From: Akkermansia muciniphila
GTDB taxonomy: Bacteria > Verrucomicrobiota > Verrucomicrobiia > Methylacidiphilales > CAMAQI01
Assembly: GCA_945883905.1 (NCBI GenBank)
Contig: CAMCYL010000021.1
Coordinates: 1 to 35,079 of the forward strand
Reading direction: 5' to 3'
DNA length: 35,079 nt
In this document: one piece after another, positions 1 through 8,491 of the stretch
Position numbering within the stretch: position 1 is the stretch's first letter
Layout: every line of letters starts with the position of its first letter
Notes under the pieces: generated by a model
The model's input: only the letters and a program-made list of their open reading frames with translations
What the model was told of the DNA's origin: nothing
Databases searched by the model: none
Position numbers and translations under genes: made by a program

Positions 1-51
1 GGTGTATTTTGGCAAGAAAATAATACGTGCGAAACAATCTTTTTTTAAGAA

Positions 52-72
52 AAAGAGACAAAATGTCTCTTT
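52..72 (-). terminator. possible intrinsic terminator, minus strand
   Basis: An 8-bp perfect inverted repeat (AAAGAGAC / GTCTCTTT) with a 5-nt loop is followed, reading the minus strand, by a T-rich run. It could stop minus-strand transcripts running past the histidine kinase gene, whose stop lies about 510 bases upstream in that direction. The remaining DNA between 1 and 262 shows no gene. The stem is short and A/T-rich, so this is a weak call. Confidence 0.3.
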
Positions 73-262
73 CGGGGCTTTTGAGAGGTCGATGTCCGAT
101 CAAACCATCGCAAAATCGTGCGAAGGTTTAGGTTTTAGGAATTGCTGGGAGATTTAAGCCATAATTTCCCGTTTTGAAGAGAAATCAAGAAATCTCTCAG
201 GAAGATCTGGGAGGGTTATAGGGCATTGACAAATCGATCGGCGACTTCATTTTAGGCAGATT

Positions 263-658
263 ATGAGTCGGAAAGCAGAACGGATTCTTGTTCACAAGAA
301 GTATGGGGGTCATTGTGCTTATTGTGGGACGGCGATACAAATTCAGGAGATGCAGGTCGATCATTTTCTTCCCTTACGTCGGCGCAAAAAAAATGGGCTG
401 GAACGGGATGCGATCGAAAATAAGATGCCCGCCTGTCGCTCTTGTAATCACTATAAAAGAGGACTGCTGCCAGAGAACTTTCGTAAGGTTTTAAAAAAAC
501 TTCATCTCCGGATCACCGAGCTTTATCATATTCGTGTCGCAAAATCTTACGGCTTGATTGAAATTAAAGCGTTTGATGGATTGTTTTATTTTGAAAAAAT
601 TAAATCCTCTTCTAAAGAAAGTTCAGCATTAACGATACAGGTAAAGGTCGAGCCCTGA
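263..658 (+). CDS. small HNH endonuclease domain protein
   Basis: This 131-residue protein is essentially one HNH nuclease domain. Visible features are CxYC (CAYC, about residue 18) and a later CRSC, which form the usual structural zinc-binding cysteine pairs, and the QVDHFLP segment (about residue 32) carrying the catalytic His. An Asn-rich CNHYKRG stretch completes the fold. The family cuts DNA using one metal ion and occurs in restriction, homing and stand-alone proteins; which role applies here is not shown. The ATG at 263 has only a weak upstream AGGCAG. No methylase, specificity subunit or intron sequence is adjacent. Its last 73 bases overlap, tail to tail, the end of the histidine kinase gene on the other strand. 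The domain call is firm, the biological role unknown. Confidence 0.8.
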   Translation: MSRKAERILVHKKYGGHCAYCGTAIQIQEMQVDHFLPLRRRKKNGLERDAIENKMPACRSCNHYKRGLLPENFRKVLKKLHLRITELYHIRVAKSYGLIEIKAFDGLFYFEKIKSSSKESSALTIQVKVEP

Positions 659-3432
659 CCTAATTCACTTTGAACTCTTACAGTTCCTCCCATCAATTCG
701 CAAAGACGTTTAACAATGACTAAGCCGAGGCCGGTTCCGCCGAAGCGTCGGGAAATCGAGGAGTCCGCTTGCATAAAAGGATTAAAAAGACGGGGGAGTA
801 CCTCTTCGGCGATTCCGATCCCTGTATCGTGAACGTCGATTTGGAGTGTGATGCCACCTGTTGTCGGAATCGGAAGAGTGAGGACATGCACGCTCACGGA
901 AATTTTTCCGTGACTTGTAAACTTGATCGCATTACTGAGGAGATTTTGAATAATCTGCTTTAAGCGAGTCGGGTCGATCCATAAAATCGGGGGCAGCATG
1001 GAATCGATATAGAGTTCCATTTCCAAAGCTTTCTCGGTCGCCTTTGGTTTAAATAAAGTACAAACCCCTTGTACGATGTGTTCGATCTCCGCCGGATGTT
1101 TTTCGAGGAAAATTTTTCCAGATTCGATCTTAGAGAGATCTAGGATGTCATTGAGTAAATCCATGAGAACCTGTCCACTGGCTTCAATCGTTTCGACATA
1201 TTCGGTTTGTTCCTCGGACAGTGGAGTTCCTTTGAGGAGACGAGCGAAGCCGATGACCCCATTCATGGGGGTACGGATCTCATGACTCATCATTGCTAAA
1301 AACTCACTTTTGGAACGATCGGCCGCTTCCGCTGCATTTTTTCCTTCAATTAATTGTTCTTCCCCCATTTTGATCGAGGTTTGATCCCAATTAACCCCCA
1401 GTATGCGAATTGAATTCCCATGCAGATCTTGCTGAACTAAGGCATGGGCTTTGATGAATCGAATGAGGCCATCGGGCCGGATAATTCGAAATTCGGTATT
1501 AAAAGATTTATTTTCTTGAAGTGCCGATTTTAAATCAGCTTCAGCCTTTTCACGATCCTCGGGATGAAGAGCATGGGACCACGTCTCATAATTGTTTTGA
1601 TCGGAAGGCGCTAATCCATAAAGCGTATACATTCGATTATCCCACCAAAGCTGATCATGAATCACATCATAGTCCCAGATACCGATTTCAGCACTACTCG
1701 TTGCCAGGTGAAGTCGCTCTAAGACAATTTTTAAATCTTTTTCAATTTTTATTTGCTGTGAGATATCTTGGATTTGACAAATAAAATGAATAGGATTTTG
1801 GTCTTGATCTCTGACAAGAGTCACATGGGTTTGACACCAAATCACAGACCCATTTTTGTGTTGATAACGTTTCTCGATCGAAAACTTATTTTTTTCTCCG
1901 TTTAATAAGCTTTCAACGAGCGTAATACTTTTTTGCAGATCCTCAGGATGTGTAAATGTTGAAAATTTTTCACCAAGAATTTCATTTTCTTCATATCCCA
2001 AGAGATCGCAAAATGCACGATTTACAGTCATTAAAAGCCCTTCGGGATTCACTAAAACCATTCCAATCGCAGCATTTTCCATGGAGCTACGGTTTTGCTC
2101 GTCCGAGATTTTTAGGAGTTCCTCTTTCTGTTTTTGATCGGTTATGTCCGTTATAAAACCGTGCCATAAAGTCGAACCGTCGACTAAGCGCTCTGGAATT
2201 GATTTTCCTGATAGCCATCGGACCCCTGCTTGGGGAAGATTCACTCGATATTCACAATGCCATAAGGTCAAATTCTCTGCGGAGATTTGAACACTATTCA
2301 TCACACGGTCGTAATCGTCAGGATGAAGGCGTTGAATGACAGGGGTTGCATCTTTTTGAACATGGAGAGGAGTTGTTTCGTAAATTTGTTGAATTCCTTC
2401 ACTTGAAAAAGGAAAGGAAATCGCTCCGTCCGTAGAACGGCGAAACTGGAAGATCATTCCTGGAAGCATTTGCGCGGTTTTTTGATGTAACAAGGTCATC
2501 TCTTTTTGTCTCAGAATCGAATTTTCGCGCTCTCTTTCAATCGCTGTTAAAAAAAGTCCACTTCCGCAAATGACAAAGATATAAGATTGCAAAACAAAGA
2601 GACTTTCATGGATGGTCCCTATTTGGAAAAGACCTTTTCCGTTAATCGTTGCGTAAATTCCGATTCCACAAATGATTAAAGATAAAAGGGAAATTCCGCG
2701 TTGATGAAATCGAACTGCAACCCAGAAAATGATCGGTATAATAATGTAATCTAAAGGATATTTTTCAACGGCAATATGATTGGTGAGTTGAAAAGTAAAC
2801 TCCGCAACGAAGATCGAAATTCCTAATGCGAGTAGAAATTCAATCCATTGGGGAAAACTCCATTTTGGAAAATGACGCCAGCTTAAGAAAAAGGGGGTGA
2901 GCAGAAGAATTCCGACGGCATCTCCCATCCACCAAATTAAAATTCCCATTCCAAGATCGGTGGTGGGAATAACATGATAAACAGCTAATGAAAAAATGCC
3001 CAAAAGGGCTGCAATTAAAGTGGCACTCAGGACGGCAAGGAATACGAACAAAAGGATATCCCTCAAGCAAGAGAGATCGCGAGAAATTTTAAATTTTTGA
3101 AAGAAGTAATAGGCAATCCAAATGGAAAGGGTCGATCCAAACATGACCCCGATAGCCGCTGGCCAGGGGAGGGTTTGATGGCCAAAAACCGGAATCGTAT
3201 TAATGCAAAGGGAGCCGAGCGCAATGGCGGGTAAATAACGGAGTCCAAAACAGAGCAAAATCGCAAGTCCGATCCCTGAAGGGGGCCACATCGGAGAGAT
3301 GTTGGAATTTACAAAGGGGATCATGAGTCCGATCGATCCCCCGATGAAAATGAGAGCGATAAACAGGAGATGAAGAAAAATAACCTTTACGGGAGATTCT
3401 TTGGAAGCATCGAACAATAAATCGTTGTTCAT
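586..3432 (-). CDS. MASE1-PAS sensor histidine kinase
   Basis: A 948-residue membrane sensor kinase. Residues about 15-300 form a MASE1-like membrane sensor with roughly eight hydrophobic segments and the typical SPMWPPSGIGLA motif. Three PAS/PAC modules follow (about 320-435, 445-565, 570-690), with repeated HPED/HPDD motifs. The HisKA domain has the phospho-acceptor His717 in SHEIRTPMNG. The HATPase domain has the N box NLLSNAIKFT (about 830), DTGIG (869) and GGTGLGL (898). No receiver or Hpt domain is fused, and no response regulator gene is nearby, so this looks like an orphan kinase that must signal to a regulator encoded elsewhere. MASE1 ligands are generally unknown. The gene ends in TAA at 586 inside the convergent HNH gene. 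Family assignment is secure; signal and partner are not. Confidence 0.93.
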   Translation of the reverse strand: MNNDLLFDASKESPVKVIFLHLLFIALIFIGGSIGLMIPFVNSNISPMWPPSGIGLAILLCFGLRYLPAIALGSLCINTIPVFGHQTLPWPAAIGVMFGSTLSIWIAYYFFQKFKISRDLSCLRDILLFVFLAVLSATLIAALLGIFSLAVYHVIPTTDLGMGILIWWMGDAVGILLLTPFFLSWRHFPKWSFPQWIEFLLALGISIFVAEFTFQLTNHIAVEKYPLDYIIIPIIFWVAVRFHQRGISLLSLIICGIGIYATINGKGLFQIGTIHESLFVLQSYIFVICGSGLFLTAIERERENSILRQKEMTLLHQKTAQMLPGMIFQFRRSTDGAISFPFSSEGIQQIYETTPLHVQKDATPVIQRLHPDDYDRVMNSVQISAENLTLWHCEYRVNLPQAGVRWLSGKSIPERLVDGSTLWHGFITDITDQKQKEELLKISDEQNRSSMENAAIGMVLVNPEGLLMTVNRAFCDLLGYEENEILGEKFSTFTHPEDLQKSITLVESLLNGEKNKFSIEKRYQHKNGSVIWCQTHVTLVRDQDQNPIHFICQIQDISQQIKIEKDLKIVLERLHLATSSAEIGIWDYDVIHDQLWWDNRMYTLYGLAPSDQNNYETWSHALHPEDREKAEADLKSALQENKSFNTEFRIIRPDGLIRFIKAHALVQQDLHGNSIRILGVNWDQTSIKMGEEQLIEGKNAAEAADRSKSEFLAMMSHEIRTPMNGVIGFARLLKGTPLSEEQTEYVETIEASGQVLMDLLNDILDLSKIESGKIFLEKHPAEIEHIVQGVCTLFKPKATEKALEMELYIDSMLPPILWIDPTRLKQIIQNLLSNAIKFTSHGKISVSVHVLTLPIPTTGGITLQIDVHDTGIGIAEEVLPRLFNPFMQADSSISRRFGGTGLGLVIVKRLCELMGGTVRVQSELGQGSTFTCIVNAELSLEEDLIFSK

Positions 3433-3519
3433 ATTGTTTTTCCTCTGAAAAAGTATCTAAAATAGAGTCGAGATTGAGTCCCCATTGAGGTAAAACGAGT
3501 GGTGATCTCCTCAGAAGTG

Positions 3520-3592
<73 letters not shown>

Positions 3593-3738
3593 ATTCCTTG
3601 AAAGGAGTTGTTACACTGAGGGAATCCCGTAGAAAGTTCAATCCTAATTTAAAAATAATTACCATTAGTCTCTAAGCCAGAAAATCCTTAAAGCCATTGT
3701 CTCACTCAACCCCGAAATTCTCCGGAGTAGGTGCATAA

Positions 3739-3763
3739 CGGCGCTCCATTTCTCATCACCATT
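3739..3763 (-). repeat. copy of the AAATGGAGCGCCG repeat family
   Basis: On the minus strand these 25 bases are identical to 32749-32773 on the plus strand, including the core AAATGGAGCGCCG. A third site at 17868-17881 shares the core. This copy lies in the 220-base gap between tRNA-Phe and the SDR gene, where no convincing gene is seen. Unlike the other two copies, it has no clear 8-bp hairpin partner after the core. Confidence 0.7.
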
Positions 3764-3818
3764 TTGGAGATCTGTTTTGGGAGTTAAATCGATTCCTAAT
3801 GAAAGGAATGGGAAGGAC

Positions 3819-4661
3819 CTAGGGTTGTTTTGGAGGTAGAAACGATCCGTATCCCTCTTCAAAACTGGGAAAGGTTAAACGCCACCCTAATTTCTGTAGT
3901 TTTTGGCTCGAAATCCGTTTATGGGTCCAACCCCGTTTGCGTTGATGATTTTCCTCGGCATACGGAGGGATCGATTTACCGGTTCGAAGGGCGAGCCATT
4001 GATAGATTTCCAAATGATTTGAAGGGCGTTGATCGGAGAGATTAAAAATTCCGGATAAATCCGGTTGATTGACAATCCATGAAATTCCTCCTGCCACATC
4101 ATCTCGATGGATCTGGTTCACCCACCGCTTTCCCGTTCCTTCGATGACTGCTGTCCCCTCCATAAATTTTTGAAAAAGAAAGGAACGTTGAGGGCCATAA
4201 ATTCCAGAGGGTCTTACCACAACCCCTCCTCTTTTGAGGGCAATCTGTTCCGCTTTTAATAAAACTTGGGAGGTGATGGAACGGGGATCCGTTGCTGAGT
4301 TTTCATCGACAAGAGTTCCATCCGTTTGTCCATAGACCGAGGTCGATGAGACAAAAATAAGTCGAGCCTGAGGAAGTTTTTCTGAAAGACGCTGCATCCC
4401 TTGTTGATAAATTTTTTCGTAAACGGCGGCATCTCCTCGTCCTGAGGAGGCGATATGGATTGCAAGATCAAAATCTTTGGGGAGTAGGTCCCAACTTTTA
4501 TCCTCCGTAAAATCCCCACAGAAAGCGTCGAGATGAAGGGCTTGTAATTCGTTTGCAGAATCGGCACTTCTCACCCAGCCGGTCACAGCGTGCCCTTGCT
4601 GTTGGAGATTCTGAGCGAGACTCTTTCCAACAAAACCACAGCCAAGGAGAAGGACCTTCAT
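3819..4661 (-). CDS. NAD(P)-dependent SDR, YeeZ-like
   Basis: A 280-residue protein of the extended/atypical short-chain dehydrogenase family. The N-terminus has a beta strand followed by GCGFVG (residues 7-12), the dinucleotide-binding glycine motif. SSTSVYGQ at about residue 105 matches the SS-x-VYG signature of nucleoside-diphosphate-sugar epimerase-like proteins. The catalytic Tyr-x-x-x-Lys pair is not obvious, which is common in the YeeZ-type subgroup. The substrate cannot be told from sequence. It lies 84 bases downstream of the MTA/SAH nucleosidase gene on the same strand and may be cotranscribed. ATG start at 4661. Family confident; specific reaction unknown. Confidence 0.82.
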   Translation of the reverse strand: MKVLLLGCGFVGKSLAQNLQQQGHAVTGWVRSADSANELQALHLDAFCGDFTEDKSWDLLPKDFDLAIHIASSGRGDAAVYEKIYQQGMQRLSEKLPQARLIFVSSTSVYGQTDGTLVDENSATDPRSITSQVLLKAEQIALKRGGVVVRPSGIYGPQRSFLFQKFMEGTAVIEGTGKRWVNQIHRDDVAGGISWIVNQPDLSGIFNLSDQRPSNHLEIYQWLALRTGKSIPPYAEENHQRKRGWTHKRISSQKLQKLGWRLTFPSFEEGYGSFLPPKQP

Positions 4662-4745
4662 TTTGGTTTGAAATTAATCGGTGCCGATTAAATTGGGGAC
4701 AGTTTGATCTAAAAAATGATAAACGCTCATGAAGATTTCATCTCT

Positions 4746-5504
4746 TTAAAGCGCTTTCAAGATTCGTTCAACGATCTCTGCCGAATACCACTTTGCGACC
4801 TCTTTCAAAAATTTCGGAAAATCGCTCGCGGCTTCGTGATTGGCTTTATCGGAGATCGATCGCACCACAGTAAAGGGGAGACCGCGTTCATAGCAGACTT
4901 GTGCGACCGCCGCCCCTTCCATCTCGACGCAAAGCAACTCCGGAAAATCTTTTTGTAATTCCGCTAACTTATTCGCTGAGGCGATAAATTGATCCCCACT
5001 CGCAATGAGTCCGACATGAACTTTGGGAATTCGCGGAGAGAAAAATTGCATTTTCTCCTGATTTTGAGGGTCCGTCATCGCCTCTTGAATAAATAAATCA
5101 GCGGCATGTTTCGCCCGTTTCACCTCTTTTGCAAAAACCGGAAATTTTGAGATCCCTAACAACGGAATTTCATACCGTTGAATCGTCGGAATCGGACTTG
5201 CATCAAAATCATGTTGAACTAAATACTCACCGATCACCACATCCCCCACCTCTAAATCAGGAGAGACCCCTCCTGCGACGCCGGTAAAAATGATTTGATC
5301 GACATCATAGAGATCGAGCATCGTCGTTACACTGGAAGCGGCGGCAACTTTTCCCCAGCGTGAGAAACAGACAACAACTTCGTGATCCTCCCAATTTCCT
5401 TCGTGAAAAACCCGCTTTCCGATCTCTTGTTTCCGAGTGACTTTAAATCGTTCTAAAATCGCCTCAGTTTCCTCCGCCATGGCTCCTAAAATTCCGACTT
5501 TCAT
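4746..5504 (-). CDS. mtnN: 5'-methylthioadenosine/S-adenosylhomocysteine nucleosidase
   Basis: A 252-residue cytoplasmic nucleoside hydrolase of the MTAN/PNP-UDP phosphorylase fold. It should cleave MTA and SAH to adenine plus the thio-ribose, recycling by-products of methylation and polyamine synthesis. Visible family marks are MKVGILGAMAEE at the N-terminus (catalytic Glu near residue 12), FTGVAGG, VGDVVIGE, LIASGDQFI, CVEMEGAAVAQ and VRSISDKAN with the catalytic Asp. The related futalosine hydrolase (MqnB) is the main alternative, but SRWGKVAAA, FTGVAGG and LVQHDFDA fit MTAN better. The gene begins 21 bases after the fumarase beta-subunit stop on the same strand, suggesting an operon. The ATG at 5504 is the natural start. 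Confidence 0.93.
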   Translation of the reverse strand: MKVGILGAMAEETEAILERFKVTRKQEIGKRVFHEGNWEDHEVVVCFSRWGKVAAASSVTTMLDLYDVDQIIFTGVAGGVSPDLEVGDVVIGEYLVQHDFDASPIPTIQRYEIPLLGISKFPVFAKEVKRAKHAADLFIQEAMTDPQNQEKMQFFSPRIPKVHVGLIASGDQFIASANKLAELQKDFPELLCVEMEGAAVAQVCYERGLPFTVVRSISDKANHEAASDFPKFLKEVAKWYSAEIVERILKAL

Positions 5505-5525
5505 GATCTTTCTTTTCCGGGGGTT

Positions 5526-6107
5526 TTAAGAATGGATCACATTTTCTTCAAAAGCAGCGGTCGATCGGGCTAAGATATCGCGATGCAGTGAGCCGCCGTG
5601 GGAATCAATCGTCACTGTGGCCATGAAATTTTCGACCTCCAACTCCCAGATGGCCTCAGGACTGCCAAACTTCTCAAGCAGGTAAACAGCCCGTACTTTT
5701 TTGACCGCTTCGGCGTAAACCTGCGCGGCCCCACCGATGGCATGTAAATAAACACATCCGTACTTCTGACAGGCAGCGGCTGTTTTTTCTCCCATCCCCC
5801 CCTTGCCAATGATCGCACGGAGTCCAAAGTCAGCGATTACTTTATCTTGATACGGTTCTTCACGACTGGAGGTCGTCGGTCCTGCTGCCGTGCAACGATA
5901 TTCCTCCCCCTCTTTCATCATCACCGGTCCACAATGATATAAAACTCCGCCCTTCCACTGACAGCCGGCGGGAAGCTCTCCCCCTTTGAACAAATATTTA
6001 TGAACCGCATCACGGCCGGTATAAATCGTTCCCGTCAAGGAAACGGCATCGCCGACCTTCAGAGATCGAACGGATTCTTCAGACAAAGGAATAGAAAGCG
6101 ATTTCAT
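5526..6107 (-). CDS. class I fumarate hydratase, beta subunit/C-terminal domain
   Basis: A 193-residue protein matching the C-terminal swivelling domain of iron-sulfur class I fumarases and L-tartrate dehydratase beta subunits. Diagnostic stretches are LTGTIYTGRDAVHK, LYHCGPVM, TAAGPTTSSREEPY, IGKGGMG and HAIGGAAQ. The alpha domain that holds the [4Fe-4S] cysteines is neither fused nor adjacent, so the partner must be encoded elsewhere if this is a working enzyme. The ATG at 6107 is chosen by homology (MKSLSIPLSE). In-frame TTG codons at 6113 and 6134 are possible, and the AAGGAG motif around 6124-6130 lies about 16 bases before the ATG but about 10 before the TTG at 6113, so the start is uncertain. 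Fumarate versus tartrate cannot be separated by sequence alone. Confidence 0.88.
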   Translation of the reverse strand: MKSLSIPLSEESVRSLKVGDAVSLTGTIYTGRDAVHKYLFKGGELPAGCQWKGGVLYHCGPVMMKEGEEYRCTAAGPTTSSREEPYQDKVIADFGLRAIIGKGGMGEKTAAACQKYGCVYLHAIGGAAQVYAEAVKKVRAVYLLEKFGSPEAIWELEVENFMATVTIDSHGGSLHRDILARSTAAFEENVIHS

Positions 6108-6250
6108 TGTCAAATCAGTAGCGCTCCTTTCCAAAAAACCAATCTTAAAACTCTTTGTCTTTTACACTCCCCTGTCAACCCTTTACAAAGTGTATTGCCC
6201 CCTCCACATAAAAATTTAAATCTTTTCTTCGTTTTTGAGCAAAGAATATG

Positions 6251-6278
6251 CTAAAAAATCGGCTTGGAGATTTTTTAG
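6251..6278 (+). promoter_or_regulatory. perfect inverted repeat enclosing the RBS of the PlsC-like gene
   Basis: Arms CTAAAAAATC and GATTTTTTAG form a perfect 10-bp inverted repeat whose right arm touches the ATG at 6279. The likely Shine-Dalgarno GGAG (6266-6269) sits at the edge of the 8-base loop. If it folds in mRNA, it would occlude the start region and could make translation sensitive to temperature or a bound protein. It might also be a DNA operator. The structure is seen directly; the regulatory role is inferred. Confidence 0.4.
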
Positions 6279-7016
6279 ATGATCACAGCCCAGAAAAGTA
6301 ATTTAGCCGATTGGATTCTTTATCGATTTTTTCGTCGAAGTCTTCGAAATCATTTCTTTACCATTCGCTGTCGGGGAATCGAAAATCTTCGTAATCTGGA
6401 TCCTGACTCTCCCACTCTAGCTTTCTCCAATCATACCAACTGGTGGGACGGTCTTTTGGTCTATTATATAACCCGATTGGCGCCTCATAAATCGTTCTTC
6501 GTCATGATGGATGAACGTCAACTCAGTAAAAATCGTTTTCTCCGTAAACTAGGGGCCTTCTCGGTGGATCTGACGAATTCAATTCATGCCGCGGCGGCAA
6601 TCCGCTATGCTGTTAATCTTCTTCAAACGAACAACAGCTTGGTCTGGATTTTCCCTCAAGGAGAGATGGTGGCCCCTCATCTTCCGGTCAAAGTGAAACA
6701 AGGGACGAACTATCTCGCCTCGAAGGCCCCCCATGCGCAGATGCTTACCGTGGCCTTTCGATTTCAATTCTTCAAAGAGGATCGGCCTGAGGTCTGGATG
6801 GAGATTCTTCCACACTTTCATGCGAAAGAAAGCAGTGATGAGCGAATCGAGGATTCATGCAATGAGGCCCTGCGGCGACTCGATCTTGCGATTGCCAAAA
6901 AAGATCTCACCGGATTTGAGCGAATTCTCGATCCGAAACTCACGATTAATAAAAAGTGGGAATGGGTTCAACTGGCAGTGAAAGGACGACTCAAAGAGTT
7001 TACTCCCGAGAATTAA
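6279..7016 (+). CDS. PlsC-type lysophospholipid acyltransferase
   Basis: A 245-residue member of the PlsC acyltransferase family, which moves acyl chains onto lysophosphatidate or related acceptors at the inner membrane. Block I is NHTNWWD (residues 51-57), an NHx4D variant of the catalytic HX4D motif. Block III is FPQGE near residue 130, where phosphatidate-making enzymes usually have FPEGT. The Gln and Glu, and the lack of a long N-terminal membrane helix, suggest a side-branch acyltransferase rather than the essential PlsC. A GGAG lies 9 bases before the ATG, inside a perfect hairpin. The gene stands alone between two minus-strand blocks. Family firm; acceptor unknown. Confidence 0.88.
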   Translation: MITAQKSNLADWILYRFFRRSLRNHFFTIRCRGIENLRNLDPDSPTLAFSNHTNWWDGLLVYYITRLAPHKSFFVMMDERQLSKNRFLRKLGAFSVDLTNSIHAAAAIRYAVNLLQTNNSLVWIFPQGEMVAPHLPVKVKQGTNYLASKAPHAQMLTVAFRFQFFKEDRPEVWMEILPHFHAKESSDERIEDSCNEALRRLDLAIAKKDLTGFERILDPKLTINKKWEWVQLAVKGRLKEFTPEN

Positions 7017-7055
7017 TCCCAATTTTTCCTTCCGCGTCCTAGAAAAAGCAGTTGG

Positions 7056-7190
7056 AACCACAGAATACTCAGAACACACTGAAAACTAATAACTTACAAA
7101 TATGAGTCCGCTCACCTTGTGGGTGAATCGAAATGCCGACTCGATTTCTCATAAACTCTTCTTTCTGTGTATTTTGTGTATTATGTGGTT
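7056..7190. repeat. intergenic element with CACAGA-type inverted ends
   Basis: A 29-base arm at 7056-7084 (starting AACCACAGAATAC) and its counterpart at 7162-7190 (ending TATTATGTGGTT) are imperfect inverted repeats, 24 of 29 positions matching. They enclose about 77 bases. Similar ACCACAGA.../...TCTGTGGTT stretches are, from general experience, frequent in intergenic DNA of many bacteria. It lies in the convergent gap between the PlsC-like and M16 genes, where a shared terminator would be expected. Confidence 0.6.
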
Positions 7191-7212
7191 AAATTCATCC
7201 GCGGTTTTTAGA

Positions 7213-8481
7213 TTAAACGATTCCAATGACTCGACGGATCTCTTTTTCGGGGAGCTCCTCTGCTACGGCGACGAGGTTTAATCGGTCCCGCTTTAAAATC
7301 GCTTTTGATAATTGTACGATTTCCGCGACCTTCACCGCTTCGATCGCCTTGACCACAACCTCTGGACTTTTTACAGATCCAAATCCTAGGAGCGATTCTC
7401 CCGCCCAAATCATCTGATTCGAACTGCTCTCGAGTCCTAATAAAAATTGACCGATCACATACTCCTTCGCTCGCTCAATCTCCTTTGCCGTCGGGGCCTT
7501 TGCGCGCATTTGATCGATGACTTTTAAGGTGAGTTGTAAGGATTTGACGGACTTTGTGGTATCGACCCCCGAAAGGACGGTAAAAAGACCGGTCTCATGA
7601 AAATAGGAGGCGGAGGATTGAATTGAATAGGCCAAACCATTCCGTTCACGAATCTCTTGAAATAGTCGAGAGCTCATATTCTCCCCTAAAATAGTGCTCA
7701 TGATCTTGAGCGCAAATCGACGGGGATCATGACGTGAAATCGAGGGAAATCCTAACGCGAGATGGGTCTGTTCAATCGGTTTTTTTATCCAAGCAAATCG
7801 GGGCGCTGATTGAATCGATTGCTGCTTTTTAAAAGGGGCTCGTTTTCCGAGAGGGACCCGTCTCAACGTTTTTTCTAATAAAGGAAGGATCTCCGCAAGC
7901 GAGGTTTTTCCTGCAACGACAACGGCCAGATTGCCAAGATGGTAGTTTGATTTCCAGTAATCGATAATCTCACGACGTGAGATCGATTTCACTGTTTTCT
8001 CAGTGCCGGCAAGCGCATACCCTAACGGATGTTTTCCCCAAACAAGCTCATTTAATCCCTCTTGAGCGACCTGCGCCGGTTGATCCTCATACATTCGAAT
8101 CTCTTCGCAAATCACCCCTCGTTCCCGTTCCACTTCCTCCACCGGAAAATGGGATCTTAAAACCATATCCGAGAGAACTTCCAAGAGGAGTCCTAAATGG
8201 CGAGCGGTCGCAGAGGCGTAGTAACAAGTAACCTCTTCCGAGGTGAAAGCGTTTAAATAACCGCCGACCCCTTCGATCGCTTCGGTGATCTGTAAGGCAT
8301 TACGTTTTTTCGTTCCTTTAAATAAGAGATGCTCAATAAAATGGGAGATCCCCATCTGAGAACGTTCCTCATATCGTCCCCCGACACCGACCCAAAATCC
8401 AACGGTTACGCTCTCTAAGGAATCCATCGGACAAACCACGACCGGTAGACCGGATCTCAACTTCCCTGATTCAATTTTCAT
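7213..8481 (-). CDS. M16 family zinc peptidase (processing-protease-like)
   Basis: A 422-residue single-unit M16B metallopeptidase. The inverted zinc motif HxxEH is intact as HFIEH (residues 47-51), and the distal Glu lies in ICEEIRMYED (about 125-134). The second half has the substrate-contact region RNGLAYSIQSSASY, typical of the inactive C-terminal lobe. Such proteins act on short or unfolded peptides, resembling the mitochondrial processing peptidase beta subunit and Bacillus YmxG; some are periplasmic, but no signal peptide is visible here. The gene starts 10 bases after the pheT stop and so is probably cotranscribed with it. ATG start at 8481. Confidence 0.92.
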   Translation of the reverse strand: MKIESGKLRSGLPVVVCPMDSLESVTVGFWVGVGGRYEERSQMGISHFIEHLLFKGTKKRNALQITEAIEGVGGYLNAFTSEEVTCYYASATARHLGLLLEVLSDMVLRSHFPVEEVERERGVICEEIRMYEDQPAQVAQEGLNELVWGKHPLGYALAGTEKTVKSISRREIIDYWKSNYHLGNLAVVVAGKTSLAEILPLLEKTLRRVPLGKRAPFKKQQSIQSAPRFAWIKKPIEQTHLALGFPSISRHDPRRFALKIMSTILGENMSSRLFQEIRERNGLAYSIQSSASYFHETGLFTVLSGVDTTKSVKSLQLTLKVIDQMRAKAPTAKEIERAKEYVIGQFLLGLESSSNQMIWAGESLLGFGSVKSPEVVVKAIEAVKVAEIVQLSKAILKRDRLNLVAVAEELPEKEIRRVIGIV

Positions 8482-8491
8482 TATAACAGGC

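Noticed and set aside
226-254. TTGACA promoter upstream of the HNH gene
   Set aside because: The hexamer at 17-base spacing is ATTTTA, a poor -10, and it would leave almost no leader before the ATG at 263.
3665-3862. 65-codon minus-strand frame between tRNA-Phe and the SDR gene
   Set aside because: It overlaps the SDR 3' end, contains the dispersed 25-base repeat and has no good start signal, so a real gene is unlikely.
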